Below, piece after piece: positions 1 through 8,044 of a stretch of DNA of 64,000 nt; the first letter of the stretch is position 1; each line of letters opens with the position of its first letter. Under the pieces are notes generated by a model. It did no database searches. It saw only the letters and a list, made by a program, of their open reading frames with translations, and was not told the DNA's origin. The position numbers and the translations under genes are program-made. Origin of the DNA: Oceanospirillaceae bacterium (GTDB lineage Bacteria > Pseudomonadota > Gammaproteobacteria > Pseudomonadales > Oceanobacteraceae); NCBI GenBank assembly GCA_002724925.1, contig PBQA01000037.1, positions 113,846 to 177,845 on the forward strand. The letters are read 5' to 3'.

Positions 1-852
1 GGTGAACCACCCTTCGGCGACGTGCTCTTCGTGTTCTTCCCCGTCGAAGTAACTGTAAGCGGCGTTATTATCTTTCAGCTGAACTTCCAGGAAGGCAGTT
101 ACCATAGTACGGATGCGCATCTGTTCGATCTCATCACCGGTGCTGATGAAGTCGAGGTGGCTGGCGTCAGAGATCATCGCCAGGCCGCGTTCGATATCAG
201 AACGGAACTGCGGGTAATAGACTTCGCTGTTGACTGCCACGATGTCTTCGGCGGCACCCACGATCATGCTTGGCACTGTGATCTGGGTGTAGTCGACGTT
301 GTAGGCGCCCAGCCAAGGTGCCAGAGCGATCATACTGGCCGGCTTTTCGATCATTTCTTCGGCGGCCATGATGGCGCCACCGCCACCCATCGAATAACCC
401 ATGATGTTGCGCTTCTCGAGATCCAACTTACCTTCTAATGGGCTGTCGACGCGATTATTCTCAGCTGCGAGTACGTTGAAACCAGAGATATGAGCTTTGC
501 GCCAGATCGGCGGTACCGACAGTGGATTTGTCGGGGTGATGGTGAGAACAACAATGCCGTGACTAGTAAGGTGATCTGCAAGCCAGAACATCTGCTCTTT
601 GGTATTGGTAAAGCCGCCGGTGAGGGTGGTAGACGGATAGCTGACCTCGCTCAGGTCACACGGGTAAGACATGCGGGCGGAGGCATAGCCGTCGTTGTCG
701 AGATTGTCTTCATACGAGCAGATTTCGTGGGTGCCCGGATTCGAGAGATCCTGGCTGTATTCACCGTCACCGGGTTCTCCACCACCAAAACAGCCCTGCA
801 GCAGTGCAGCGAAAGCGACCGGGGCGACCCTTAATACCGTCATAGTCTTCAT
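1..852 (-). CDS. PETase/cutinase-like alpha/beta hydrolase lipoprotein (3' end outside window)
   Basis: Absent from the ORF track because it has no stop inside the window; I read it by reverse complement as 284 open codons from ATG at 852. An AAAGGT ribosome site lies just upstream. The N-terminus is a lipoprotein signal with lipobox LLQGC (Cys21). The nucleophile motif is GYSMGGGGA (Ser154), and the likely acid and base are Asp203 ([10 protein letters not shown]) and His232 (DASHLD). The oxyanion segment GGFTNTKEQ, the following SHGIVVLTI, and Trp180 in LAPW match the polyester hydrolase/cutinase/PETase branch of the dienelactone-hydrolase-like fold. Family membership is clear to me. Activity on polyesters is inference; lipids or small esters are equally possible substrates. 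The lipobox implies membrane anchoring on the periplasmic side. Confidence 0.85.
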   Translation of the reverse strand, partial: MKTMTVLRVAPVAFAALLQGCFGGGEPGDGEYSQDLSNPGTHEICSYEDNLDNDGYASARMSYPCDLSEVSYPSTTLTGGFTNTKEQMFWLADHLTSHGIVVLTITPTNPLSVPPIWRKAHISGFNVLAAENNRVDSPLEGKLDLEKRNIMGYSMGGGGAIMAAEEMIEKPASMIALAPWLGAYNVDYTQITVPSMIVGAAEDIVAVNSEVYYPQFRSDIERGLAMISDASHLDFISTGDEIEQMRIRTMVTAFLEVQLKDNNAAYSYFDGEEHEEHVAEGWFT

Positions 853-1231
853 GATTTTTACCTTTTGTTTTTATTGTTCAGAGGTCAGCCAATAAAGCAG
901 ATGCCGACGCCATGGTCACGTGCTTTGCGCTCGCGGGTAGAAAACTGGTCTGTGCTGACGTCTGTTTGGCCGTTAATGGTAAGTCGGGTGTTTGTCAGTG
1001 ATTTTTCCGGACAAGGCAGGGCAGGCGCTCTGGCTTTCTGTAGCGCCCTGCTTATTTCTCCGCACGCGCGTGTGATAGCTCTCCTGTCTGTTTATGACAA
1101 ATAAAGAGAATCAATAGCATCTGCAAAAATTCTAAATTAGTCGTTTTTTATGGTCTGGATATAGTTTGTCGTCGGGCCCGCAACGACCTCTCGGTGACGA
1201 GGGGATGACAACATTACTCTGAGACACAAAC
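853..1231. other. intergenic region between divergent genes
   Basis: About 380 bases without a convincing gene; the short ORFs here (for example 865-1104) have no family resemblance. It must hold the promoters for the lipoprotein hydrolase (leftward) and the chimeric SDR (rightward). An imperfect hairpin (arms GCAGGCGCT at 1021 and AGCGCCCTGC at 1042) followed by TTATTTCT could be a terminator remnant, but no plus-strand gene ends in front of it. I looked for a missing SDR N-terminal half here in all frames and saw none. Confidence 0.5.
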
Positions 1232-1720
1232 ATGAAAAAAATGACAACGTGGAGCAAAGCGGTTTCGCTGGTTGCTTTCTGTGCGGCAGGTCTGGCGTCT
1301 CAGCCCCTGATGAGCGGCTACAACGCATCTAAGTTCGCGGTACGCGGTCTGACCGAATCTCTGCGTCAGGATCTGGATATTGCAGGTTCTTGTGTAAGTA
1401 CTACCTGTGTACACCCAGGTGGTATCAAAACCAACATCGCTCAGTCGACCCGTTTTAATGAGAAGTCGTCTGAAATCACTGGCGCTGATGCTGATGCCTC
1501 TAAAGCCGAATTCGAACGCCTGTTCATCACCACGCCAGACAAAGCGGCTAAGACCATTCTGAACGGTGTGAAGAAAAACAAGCGTCGCGTACTGATCGGC
1601 CCGGATGCGGTTGCTTTCGACCTGATGGTTCGTACCATGGGTTCGTGGTACCAGAAGGTCATCGTTGCAGTTATGAAACTGCAGGCGAACCAGAACCGTA
1701 AGAAGAACAAGACTGCTTAA
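1232..1720 (+). pseudogene. truncated SDR oxidoreductase C-terminal half with a grafted signal-peptide-like N-terminus
   Basis: The last ~135 residues are the C-terminal half of a classical short-chain dehydrogenase/reductase: the catalytic YNASK (Y-x3-K) in SGYNASKFAVRG, then the HPGGIKTNI segment and the KKNKRRVLIGPD tail common in this SDR subgroup. The NAD(P)-binding Rossmann half (TGxxxGxG, NNAG) and the catalytic Ser strand are absent. The first ~22 residues (MKKMTTWSKAVSLVAFCAAG) read as a Sec-type signal peptide instead. A 162-residue protein cannot bind cofactor in the usual way, so I treat it as a chimeric remnant. A good terminator follows, so it may still be transcribed. Alternative: a deletion joined the 5' end of an exported-protein gene to an SDR gene. 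Confidence 0.7.
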
Positions 1721-1740
1721 TAGTTAATTGTTCTGATTTA

Positions 1741-1767
1741 AAAGAGGCTGCGTATGCAGCCTTTTTT
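1741..1767 (+). terminator. intrinsic terminator after the SDR remnant
   Basis: Stem GGCTGC / GCAGCC (1746-1751 with 1756-1761), loop GTAT, flanked by A-run and followed by TTTTTT. It overlaps the first in-frame ATG (1754) of the next ORF, which argues that that ORF starts at 1784. Confidence 0.85.
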
Positions 1768-1783
1768 ATTGCTGAGAAATTCT

Positions 1784-2125
1784 ATGGATACTGAGTTACT
1801 GAAAGCGTTAAAGAAAATTCAGCGAACGGAATGGATGATATATCTGTCATTCTTTCTGACTTTTTTCGCGATCGCGTACTATTTTTCTGCTGAAAAGCGG
1901 GAAGTATCAGTGCTGCTGGTGAAAATCATCTTCCCTGTATATGTTGGCGTTTATTGGGCATATATCAGAAGAACCAGGTGTCCCAAATGTGGAAATCGGT
2001 TTCATAGTTATTTAAGACTGTTGGGTTATGGGGTAAATAAGCCAATTAGCTGTCAGAATTGTGGACTGACAATACAGGGGCGAAAGCGCTACCCCGAATC
2101 TTCAGGTGATGAATGGCATTCATGA
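1784..2125 (+). CDS. small two-helix membrane protein with C-terminal zinc ribbon
   Basis: 113 residues from ATG 1784; the ORF-track start at 1754 lies inside the preceding terminator hairpin. Hydrophobic stretches at about residues 18-36 (MIYLSFFLTFFAIAYYF) and 42-60 suggest two membrane helices. They are followed by a treble CPKCG ... CQNCG pair typical of a zinc ribbon on the cytoplasmic side. I do not recognise a named family and cannot assign a role. It stands alone between a terminator and the toxin-antitoxin operon. Confidence 0.6.
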   Translation: MDTELLKALKKIQRTEWMIYLSFFLTFFAIAYYFSAEKREVSVLLVKIIFPVYVGVYWAYIRRTRCPKCGNRFHSYLRLLGYGVNKPISCQNCGLTIQGRKRYPESSGDEWHS

Positions 2126-2151
2126 CTTCGCCGGTTGGAGCTGGTTTGTAC

Positions 2152-2189
2152 TTGTTGAAATTAGAAAGTGATACTATAGTGATACTTTC
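2152..2189 (+). promoter_or_regulatory. toxin-antitoxin promoter with palindromic operator
   Basis: A -35-like TTGTTG (2152-2157) and -10-like TATAGT (2175-2180) are 17 bp apart. Overlapping the -10 is a 26-bp near-palindrome (2164-2189): outer arms GAAAGT and ACTTTC, centre ACTATAGT, with GAT on both sides as the only asymmetry. This layout suits autorepression by the antitoxin or the toxin-antitoxin complex. Sequence features are seen; autoregulation is inferred from the family. Confidence 0.65.
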
Positions 2190-2207
2190 TCTTGTCGAGG
2201 ATCAGTC

Positions 2208-2465
2208 ATGAAAACCGAGCTTGTTACCAGCCTGAAGCGCCAGGCAACGCGCATCCTTGCTGATCTTCACGAAACCAAAGAGCCTGTGTTGATTACAGAA
2301 CATGGTCAGCCTTCAGCGTATTTGCTGGATGTGCATGACTACGAGCAGTTGATGACCCGGATGAGCATCCTTGAAGGGATCGCCCGCGGTGAGCAAGCGG
2401 TCAAGGATGGTCGCGTTATGTCTCAGAGTGAAGCTAAGGATCGGCTTTCAAAATGGATGAAGTAA
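2208..2465 (+). CDS. type II antitoxin, Phd/YefM family
   Basis: 85 residues. The N-terminal part (KTELVTSLKRQATRILADLH, then EPVLITEHGQPSAYLLD) is the Phd/YefM DNA-binding fold, which normally binds the operon's own operator; the C-terminal third would wrap the toxin. A GAGG ribosome site precedes the ATG. Its 3' end overlaps the toxin gene by 13 nt, implying translational coupling. A palindromic operator sits directly upstream. The family is clear; the exact subfamily name (Phd versus YefM/RelB-like) is not decided by sequence inspection. Confidence 0.85.
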   Translation: MKTELVTSLKRQATRILADLHETKEPVLITEHGQPSAYLLDVHDYEQLMTRMSILEGIARGEQAVKDGRVMSQSEAKDRLSKWMK

Positions 2466-2767
2466 CACCTGCTGAACTGATCTGGACGAAGCCTGCTGTT
2501 CAGGATCTTGACTCGCTGGCCGAGTATATAGCGTTATCGAATCCAGTTGCCGCAGGTGAACTGGTACAGCGAGTGTTCAACGCGGTTGAACGTCTGTCTC
2601 GTTTTCCCGAATCCGGGCGTTTCCCTCTGGAACTCGAGGGTTTTCCTTACCGCGAAGTTATTGTTGACCCTTGTCGCGTCTTCTACCGAATTGAGAACAG
2701 CAAGGTGTTTATTCTGCACGTATATCGCCAAGAGCGGGATATACGCCGGTTTCTTGTAGGTGCCTGA
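2453..2767 (+). CDS. type II toxin, RelE/ParE superfamily
   Basis: 104 residues. Features of the ParE branch are visible: WTKPAVQDLDSLAEYIA at the N-terminus, the RFPESGR segment, and a C-terminal YRIENSKVFILHVYRQERD strand pair. ParE toxins poison DNA gyrase while RelE toxins cleave mRNA on the ribosome. The NPVAAGELV and FPESGRF context favours a ParE-like protein, but target assignment is inference. It starts inside the antitoxin gene (13-nt overlap) and the pair looks intact. Confidence 0.85.
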   Translation: MDEVTPAELIWTKPAVQDLDSLAEYIALSNPVAAGELVQRVFNAVERLSRFPESGRFPLELEGFPYREVIVDPCRVFYRIENSKVFILHVYRQERDIRRFLVGA

Positions 2768-2839
2768 TTCTAAGATGGAACTCGCACGCCCGGATTTACA
2801 CCAATTAATTAACTATGACTCGATTTACGGAGCCCTTGT

Positions 2840-4228
2840 ATGACGACTGAATTCCGCACCGAACGTGACAGCATGGGCGAAGTGCAGGTGCCGGCGGATG
2901 CGCTATATGGCGCACAGACGCAGCGGGCGATTGATAATTTTGCCATTGCCGGGACGCCAATGCCGATCGCATTTATCCGCGCTTTGCTTGATTTGAAGCG
3001 TGCAGCAGCGGAGGCGAACGCGGCTCTGGATCAATTGGATCAGGCGCGCACAGATGCGATCGTAGCGTCGGTGATTCAGCTGCAGGGGTCGGCAGAACTG
3101 ATGTCGCACTTCCCGGTGGATGTCTTTCAGACAGGGTCTGGAACCAGTTCTAATATGAATGCCAATGAGGTACTGGCAACGCTGGCGTCGCGGAACCTGG
3201 GCGAGGAAGTATCCCCAAATGACGATGTAAACAGCGGCCAGAGCAGCAATGATGTTATTCCCTCGGCCATGCATATCGCGGCAGCAGTTGCTCTGGAGAA
3301 TGAGCTGTTGCCGGCATTGGCGCATCTGGTTGAGGTGCTGGAGCAGAAGGCCGTCTCTCTTGCGCACATCACTAAAACAGGCCGCACGCATTTAATGGAT
3401 GCCATGCCGGTGCGTTTCGATCAGGTGTTAGGTGGCTGGTCAGCGCAGATCCAGCACGCTATGCGTAAACTGGAAGATGCGGGTGGTGAACTTCAGGGGT
3501 TGGTCATCGGTGGTACCGCTGTGGGTACTGGGGTAAACGCTTCAGGAGGCTTTTCTGAGGCCGTTTGTGAGCGACTTAACGAGCTGACCGGCCTGAATTT
3601 TTATCCGGCTGAAAACCGGTTTGCGGGCATGGGCGCACAGGATGTTGTTGTCTCTGTTTCAGGTGTATTAAAGACGCTGGCCGTTGCGTTGATGAAAATA
3701 AGTAATGATCTGCGCTGGATGAATTCAGGGCCGCTGGCGGGCTTAGGCGAAATTGAATTGCCCGCGTTGCAGCCTGGGTCTTCGATTATGCCGGGTAAGG
3801 TCAACCCGGTCATTCCCGAGGCAGTTGCCATGGCGTCGGCTCAGGTAATTGGCAATGACACCAGCATCACGGTGGCGGGGCAGTCGGGCAACTTCGAGTT
3901 AAATGTCATGCTGCCCTTGCTGGCCAGTAAGTTACTCGACAGTCTGGCGTTGATGACGCGCTCTGCGTCCAGCCTGGCGGATGATGCCATCCTTGGGTTT
4001 AAAGTGCGGGAAGAACAGGTTGCTGGGCCGCTTTCGAAAAACCCGGTGTTAGTCACGGCGCTGAATCCGGTGATTGGCTATCTGAAAGCGGCGGAGATTG
4101 CTAAGGCCGCCTACAAACAGGGACGGCCGGTGCTGGAGGTCGCGGAAGAAATGACCGACCTGAGCCGTCAGGAGCTGGAATCCCTGTTGGACCCTCAGGC
4201 GCTCACCGAGTCAGATCAGAGCTCGTAA
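2840..4228 (+). CDS. fumC: class II fumarate hydratase
   Basis: 462 residues, the usual length for iron-independent class II fumarase, which interconverts fumarate and malate in the TCA cycle. Motifs: TGSGTSSNMN near residue 97, the TGRTHLMDA segment, GTAVGTGVN, and the fumarase/aspartase signature GSSIMPGKVNP near residue 315. A GGAGC ribosome site precedes the ATG. The 3' end overlaps a convergent lipoprotein gene by 13 bases. Argininosuccinate lyase and aspartase share the fold, but the sequence reads as FumC throughout. Confidence 0.96.
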   Translation: MTTEFRTERDSMGEVQVPADALYGAQTQRAIDNFAIAGTPMPIAFIRALLDLKRAAAEANAALDQLDQARTDAIVASVIQLQGSAELMSHFPVDVFQTGSGTSSNMNANEVLATLASRNLGEEVSPNDDVNSGQSSNDVIPSAMHIAAAVALENELLPALAHLVEVLEQKAVSLAHITKTGRTHLMDAMPVRFDQVLGGWSAQIQHAMRKLEDAGGELQGLVIGGTAVGTGVNASGGFSEAVCERLNELTGLNFYPAENRFAGMGAQDVVVSVSGVLKTLAVALMKISNDLRWMNSGPLAGLGEIELPALQPGSSIMPGKVNPVIPEAVAMASAQVIGNDTSITVAGQSGNFELNVMLPLLASKLLDSLALMTRSASSLADDAILGFKVREEQVAGPLSKNPVLVTALNPVIGYLKAAEIAKAAYKQGRPVLEVAEEMTDLSRQELESLLDPQALTESDQSS

Positions 4229-4620
4229 GTCGCTTTGCAATAAGCTACGCCTGAGGCCAATAAGTATTTCTGACAAACATTAAGAGTGCAGTAAAACTCA
4301 TCCGTACGGGCTTCGTCAGGGCGAATAATTTCAGGTTCGCCCTGATAGCCTTTCTTGCAGAGTTCCGAGGCGCGTCTGTGCCAGATGTCTTTGAGGTTAT
4401 TCAGCGTTTTTTCTTTTTGCAGCATCATGGCGGGAAGGTTCTCGTGGCGAACCTCAATAACGTACACCCCTTCGCTGACTTCCTTAGTGATGTAGCCGTC
4501 TGTCTGAACAGGCTGCTCCGGTGAGTCTAGCTGAACGGCCTGATACTCCAGCGGTGCGCAGCCCGCAAGATGAATAAGCAAGGTGAGTAGTAATACATGT
4601 GATAATCGCGGGGCGTTCAT
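4216..4620 (-). CDS. small lipoprotein of unknown function
   Basis: 134 residues with a lipoprotein signal: basic start, hydrophobic LLLTLLIHL, lipobox LAGC (Cys21). The mature part has four further cysteines (ELCKKG, FYCTLNVCQ, AYCKA) that could form disulfides in the periplasm. I do not recognise a characterised family; it resembles small CC0125/CC1285-type lipoproteins in layout, but this is weak. It is convergent with fumC, the ORFs overlapping by 13 bases, and may be read through from ybaK upstream. Confidence 0.7.
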   Translation of the reverse strand: MNAPRLSHVLLLTLLIHLAGCAPLEYQAVQLDSPEQPVQTDGYITKEVSEGVYVIEVRHENLPAMMLQKEKTLNNLKDIWHRRASELCKKGYQGEPEIIRPDEARTDEFYCTLNVCQKYLLASGVAYCKATYEL

Positions 4621-4651
4621 GAACAGCCTAGAGTGCCTTGATGTAAAAGGC

Positions 4652-5128
4652 CTATTCTGCCGTAATTTTTGCGAAAATGCCTCTGCTCAATGTCGCCAGA
4701 TCGTCAGCACTCAAAGCAATTTCCAATCCGCGACGTCCGGCACTGATATGAATATTCGGTAACGCCTGAGCAGAGAGGTCGATTACGGTAGGTAGCGCTT
4801 TCTTTTGTCCTAATGGACTGATGCCTCCTACGACGTAACCGGTGGTTCGCTCTGCTAATTTCGGGTCGGCCATGTCGGCCTTCTTTGCGCCCAGCGCCTT
4901 GGCGATGGACTTCAGGCTTAGAGTGTGTGAGACGGGCAAGACGGCAACAGCCAACGCGCTTTTGTGGCCGCTCAGGCTGACCAGCAATGTTTTGAATACA
5001 CTGTCTGGGTTCAGCCCAAGCTTCTCCGCTGCTTCAAGACCATAACTCTCAGCGGTAGCGTCATGGCTGTATTCAAGCAGCTCGTATGTTATGCCAGCTT
5101 TTTTAGCGGCGTTCACGGCAGGAGTCAC
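4652..5128 (-). CDS. ybaK: Cys-tRNA(Pro)/Cys-tRNA(Cys) deacylase YbaK
   Basis: 158 residues, standard length for YbaK/EbsC. The family's trans-editing enzyme hydrolyses Cys-tRNA(Pro) made in error by prolyl-tRNA synthetase. The conserved catalytic lysine is present at position 46 (SVFKTLL), and the glycine-rich GGISPLGQKK loop is intact. It overlaps the stop of the DUF1653 gene by 4 bases (ATGA), so SIMPL-DUF1653-ybaK looks like one minus-strand operon. Confidence 0.92.
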   Translation of the reverse strand: MTPAVNAAKKAGITYELLEYSHDATAESYGLEAAEKLGLNPDSVFKTLLVSLSGHKSALAVAVLPVSHTLSLKSIAKALGAKKADMADPKLAERTTGYVVGGISPLGQKKALPTVIDLSAQALPNIHISAGRRGLEIALSADDLATLSRGIFAKITAE

Positions 5129-5382
5129 TCAATGTCTCCGATGTTGTCCTCGACGAAGCGGAAGCGTGGTTGTGTCCCTTCTGAGGTATTGACCTGTTCG
5201 GTGAACATCGCCAGTGGGCGGACCCAGTGGCTGAAGTCACCGTAGAGTGTCCGGTAGTGGACCAGCCATTCTTCCGTCTCACTGTGCCTTACCAGACCGA
5301 ACACTTCATAGTCGCTGCCCTTGTAGTGGCGGTAACGACCCGCTGGAATCGTTGGAGTCTCGCTCATCGGTTTAATCTTCAT
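5125..5382 (-). CDS. DUF1653 protein
   Basis: Up to 85 residues, matching the small DUF1653 family: GRYRHYKGSDYEVFGLVRHSETEEW, then VHYRTLYGDFSHWVRPLAMF. The function of the family is unknown. The start is uncertain: ATG 5382 overlaps the end of the SIMPL gene by 11 bases, and ATG 5367 (MSETPTIP) is an equally plausible start 15 bases later; neither has a strong ribosome site. It is coupled to ybaK downstream by a 4-base overlap. Confidence 0.8.
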   Translation of the reverse strand: MKIKPMSETPTIPAGRYRHYKGSDYEVFGLVRHSETEEWLVHYRTLYGDFSHWVRPLAMFTEQVNTSEGTQPRFRFVEDNIGDIE

Positions 5383-6091
5383 CCATTTCGAAGCGGACCT
5401 GAACCTGCTGGCTTATCGTCTGCTCCTGAATTTTCATACCGCTACCACTGTCGGCTTTTGCCGAACGCATCATGGGGGCACTTTCCAGCATCATTACGGG
5501 CTGAGGGAAGTGAGCCGCCTGCTCCTGAATCCAGATCACGCCTGTGATTTTCTGCCCAAGCGTTGCGGCCATTTCTTCAGCCTTAGCTTTGGCATCCAGC
5601 AGGGCCAGACGGCGAGCTTTGCTTTCGTGCTCTGCGGGCTTATCGAAGCCAAGGCTGGTGTTCTGGATGCGGTAACGCTCGTCGATCAGAACTTCTTCAA
5701 GAAACGGGCCATATTTTTGCAACGACCGCAGAGTGATAGTGACCGGACGGATGACCCGGTGACCGATCAGCTGGCGTTTACCATTGCCCTGATATTCCCA
5801 CTGGGGGTAGTTGCTGATACGCACTGACTCGATATCGTCTTCGGCGATGCCGTGCTTCTCTGCAACCTCAGATAGCTGGGCGAAAGCGTCATCGACCTTG
5901 TTTTTGGCGCTCACGAGGTCTTTTTCTGTGGCACTGAGTTCAACGGACAGTGTCAGGAAGTCCGGATAAACATCCAGTTTTCCCTGACCACTGACATCAA
6001 TGTAAGCACTATCACTGAGTGCCGGTGCGCTCATACAGAGGGTAAGAAACAGTGCGCCCAGTACGGCAAGGAATGGTTTGTGAGTATTCAT
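5372..6091 (-). CDS. SIMPL (DUF541) domain periplasmic protein
   Basis: 239 residues. Sec signal peptide (hydrophobic LAVLGALFLTLCMSAPALS), then the SIMPL/DUF541 domain: YIDVSGQGKLDVYPDFLTLSV, an N/D-rich helix KNKVDDAFAQL, the IRPVTITLR strand, and ARRLALLDAKAKAEEMA. SIMPL proteins in Brucella (BP26/Omp28) form channel-like oligomers, and E. coli YggE belongs here, linked to oxidative stress. The actual role in this organism is unknown. First gene of a likely three-gene operon with DUF1653 and ybaK. Confidence 0.88.
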   Translation of the reverse strand: MNTHKPFLAVLGALFLTLCMSAPALSDSAYIDVSGQGKLDVYPDFLTLSVELSATEKDLVSAKNKVDDAFAQLSEVAEKHGIAEDDIESVRISNYPQWEYQGNGKRQLIGHRVIRPVTITLRSLQKYGPFLEEVLIDERYRIQNTSLGFDKPAEHESKARRLALLDAKAKAEEMAATLGQKITGVIWIQEQAAHFPQPVMMLESAPMMRSAKADSGSGMKIQEQTISQQVQVRFEMDED

Positions 6092-6123
6092 GGCAATCGT
6101 CCTGTGTGAATCTCAGAGCAGTA

Positions 6124-7077
6124 TCAGTTACGGAAGTGGGTGTACCCTTCTTTGCTGAATACCAGTAATTCATTATTTTTGTGGACGCAGACATCTGCGT
6201 CGCCCGCGGTGACTTCACCTACGATCTGGCACTCGCGCAACCGTGCTGTAAGTGCACAGGCTTCAATGCGCTCACGGGCATCAGCGGGAGCCGTAAACAG
6301 TAGCTGATAATCATCACCACCGGTCAGACATTCGTGCCAGCGCGGATGTTCCCCACTGACAGCTGTCGGAATTTTTTCAGCATCCAGATTCATGACGACG
6401 CCGGATGCATTGGCGATGTGGCGCGTGTCCTGAATCAAACCATCAGAAATATCGATCGCCGCGGTGGCGAGGCTGAGTAATAGGTGTCCGAAAGATAAGT
6501 GAACCCTGGGGTGATAATAGGGCGCGGTGTATTGGTCGTCTCTTGTCGGGTCTCTTAATACCTCGTCGAGGATCAGTGCTGCACCGCCGACTTTTCCCGT
6601 CAGCCAGATATCCTGGCCCGGACGTGCTGCATCGCGACGTAAGCCAAGCCCGCGGGGCAGCCAGCCTTGCACAGCAACGGTAATGGTCAGGTGTTCACCG
6701 TAGGTCGTATCGCCACCTAGTAATGGCATATTCAGCGTGTTTGCAGTCAGGCGCAGTCCTGCGGCAAGGTCGCGAAGAAACCAGTCTTCGCTGTTATTGA
6801 GTGTCAGAGCAAGATGAAAGCCCTGTGGTACGGCACCCATCGCGGCAAGGTCGCTGGTGGCGCAGCGCAGAGCGCGGCCAGCAATTAAGCCGGGAGGAGC
6901 GTCAGCAGGAAAATGTACGCCCGCGACCTGAGTATCAATGCTCTGGGCGAGTTCCATATCGGCGGGGGGAGTGATCAGGGAGCAGTCATCACCGATCCCC
7001 AGCAGCAAGTCGCTTGCTGCCGGGTAGCCGGTAGAAAAGCAGTCGCGGATCAGGTCAAACTCTGAAGACTGCGGCAA
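6124..7077 (-). CDS. thiL: thiamine-monophosphate kinase
   Basis: 317 residues, normal for ThiL, which phosphorylates thiamine monophosphate to thiamine pyrophosphate. The metal/ATP motifs are seen: GIGDDCS near residue 27, SDLAAMGA, LLGGDTT near residue 122, and DISDGL. The start codon in this frame is TTG (7077), 3 bases past the nusB stop. The preceding EFDLIR pattern is typical of the ThiL N-terminus, so this start is reasonable despite being non-ATG. Last gene of the nrdR-rib-nusB-thiL operon, a common gammaproteobacterial order. Confidence 0.93.
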   Translation of the reverse strand: MPQSSEFDLIRDCFSTGYPAASDLLLGIGDDCSLITPPADMELAQSIDTQVAGVHFPADAPPGLIAGRALRCATSDLAAMGAVPQGFHLALTLNNSEDWFLRDLAAGLRLTANTLNMPLLGGDTTYGEHLTITVAVQGWLPRGLGLRRDAARPGQDIWLTGKVGGAALILDEVLRDPTRDDQYTAPYYHPRVHLSFGHLLLSLATAAIDISDGLIQDTRHIANASGVVMNLDAEKIPTAVSGEHPRWHECLTGGDDYQLLFTAPADARERIEACALTARLRECQIVGEVTAGDADVCVHKNNELLVFSKEGYTHFRN

Positions 7078-7080
7078 AAC

Positions 7081-7542
7081 TCAGCGTTTTCCGCCGCGAA
7101 TTTCGACCATACGTTCGCGTTGTGCCAGCTTATCGAGCACACCGTTAACGTATTTGTGACCATCGGTTGCGCCGAAAGTCTTTGCCAGCTCAATAGCCTC
7201 GTTAATGACGACCTTGTAAGGAACGTCGATACGGTGGCACATTTCGAAGGCACCTAAACGAAGAATAGCCAGTTCAACTGGAGTCAGCTCATCGAGGCGA
7301 CGATCCAGGAAGGGCTGAATTTTCTCGTCCAGCACGCTCTTTTCTTTCGGCACGCCATGAAGGATGTCATGGAAATATTCGTCATCCACTTTGCTCATGT
7401 CGTTATCAGTGCGGAATTCGGCTTCGATATCGCCAAGGCCGCTACCAGACACTTGCCATTGATACAGTGCCTGCAATGCAAAGCGGCGCGCTTTACGGCG
7501 TGCAGCCGGGCTGGATTTTTGATGGCCAGAAGCTCGGGACAT
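7081..7542 (-). CDS. nusB: transcription antitermination factor NusB
   Basis: 153 residues. The RNA-binding N-terminal segment [16 protein letters not shown] and C-terminal [23 protein letters not shown] are diagnostic of NusB, which with NusE binds boxA of rRNA leaders. It sits between ribH and thiL, 5 bases after the ribH stop; this neighbourhood is widely conserved. Confidence 0.97.
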   Translation of the reverse strand: MSRASGHQKSSPAARRKARRFALQALYQWQVSGSGLGDIEAEFRTDNDMSKVDDEYFHDILHGVPKEKSVLDEKIQPFLDRRLDELTPVELAILRLGAFEMCHRIDVPYKVVINEAIELAKTFGATDGHKYVNGVLDKLAQRERMVEIRGGKR

Positions 7543-7547
7543 TGTCC

Positions 7548-8024
7548 TTACGCCTCCATAGCTTTGAGCAGTGCAACCATTTCAAAGGCTGACATTGCTG
7601 CTTCTTCACCCTTGTTACCTGCCTTGGTACCAGAGCGTTCGATGGCTTGTTCGATGGTGTCGACGGTCAGGACACCGAAAGCGACCGGAATATCGTATTC
7701 CATCATCACGGAGGCCAGGCCTTTTGAGCATTCGCCGGCAACAAATTCAAAGTGCGGAGTACCACCACGAATCACCGCACCCAGAGCGATGACAGCATCG
7801 TAGTTGCCAGACGCCGCTGCTTTTTTCACAACCAGTGGAATCTCGACAGCACCTGGTGCGCGGATGATAGTAATGTCTTCTTTCTTTACGCCGTGACGCG
7901 TCAGTGAGTCGACAGCACCTTCAAGCAGGCTTTCAACAACAAAGGCGTTCCAGCGGCCAACTACGATGGCGTACTTACCATCGTTCGGGGTCAGATTCCC
8001 TTCAATTGTACGGATGTCTTTCAT
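7548..8024 (-). CDS. ribH: 6,7-dimethyl-8-ribityllumazine synthase
   Basis: 158 residues. It condenses 5-amino-6-ribitylamino-uracil with 3,4-dihydroxy-2-butanone 4-phosphate in riboflavin synthesis. Motifs: [22 protein letters not shown], the [16 protein letters not shown] substrate loop with catalytic His, and FGVLTVDT. An AGGAA ribosome site lies before the ATG. Follows the ribB-type gene by about 20 bases in the riboflavin operon. Confidence 0.97.
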   Translation of the reverse strand: MKDIRTIEGNLTPNDGKYAIVVGRWNAFVVESLLEGAVDSLTRHGVKKEDITIIRAPGAVEIPLVVKKAAASGNYDAVIALGAVIRGGTPHFEFVAGECSKGLASVMMEYDIPVAFGVLTVDTIEQAIERSGTKAGNKGEEAAMSAFEMVALLKAMEA

Positions 8025-8044
8025 AATGATTTCCTGTCGGTCAA

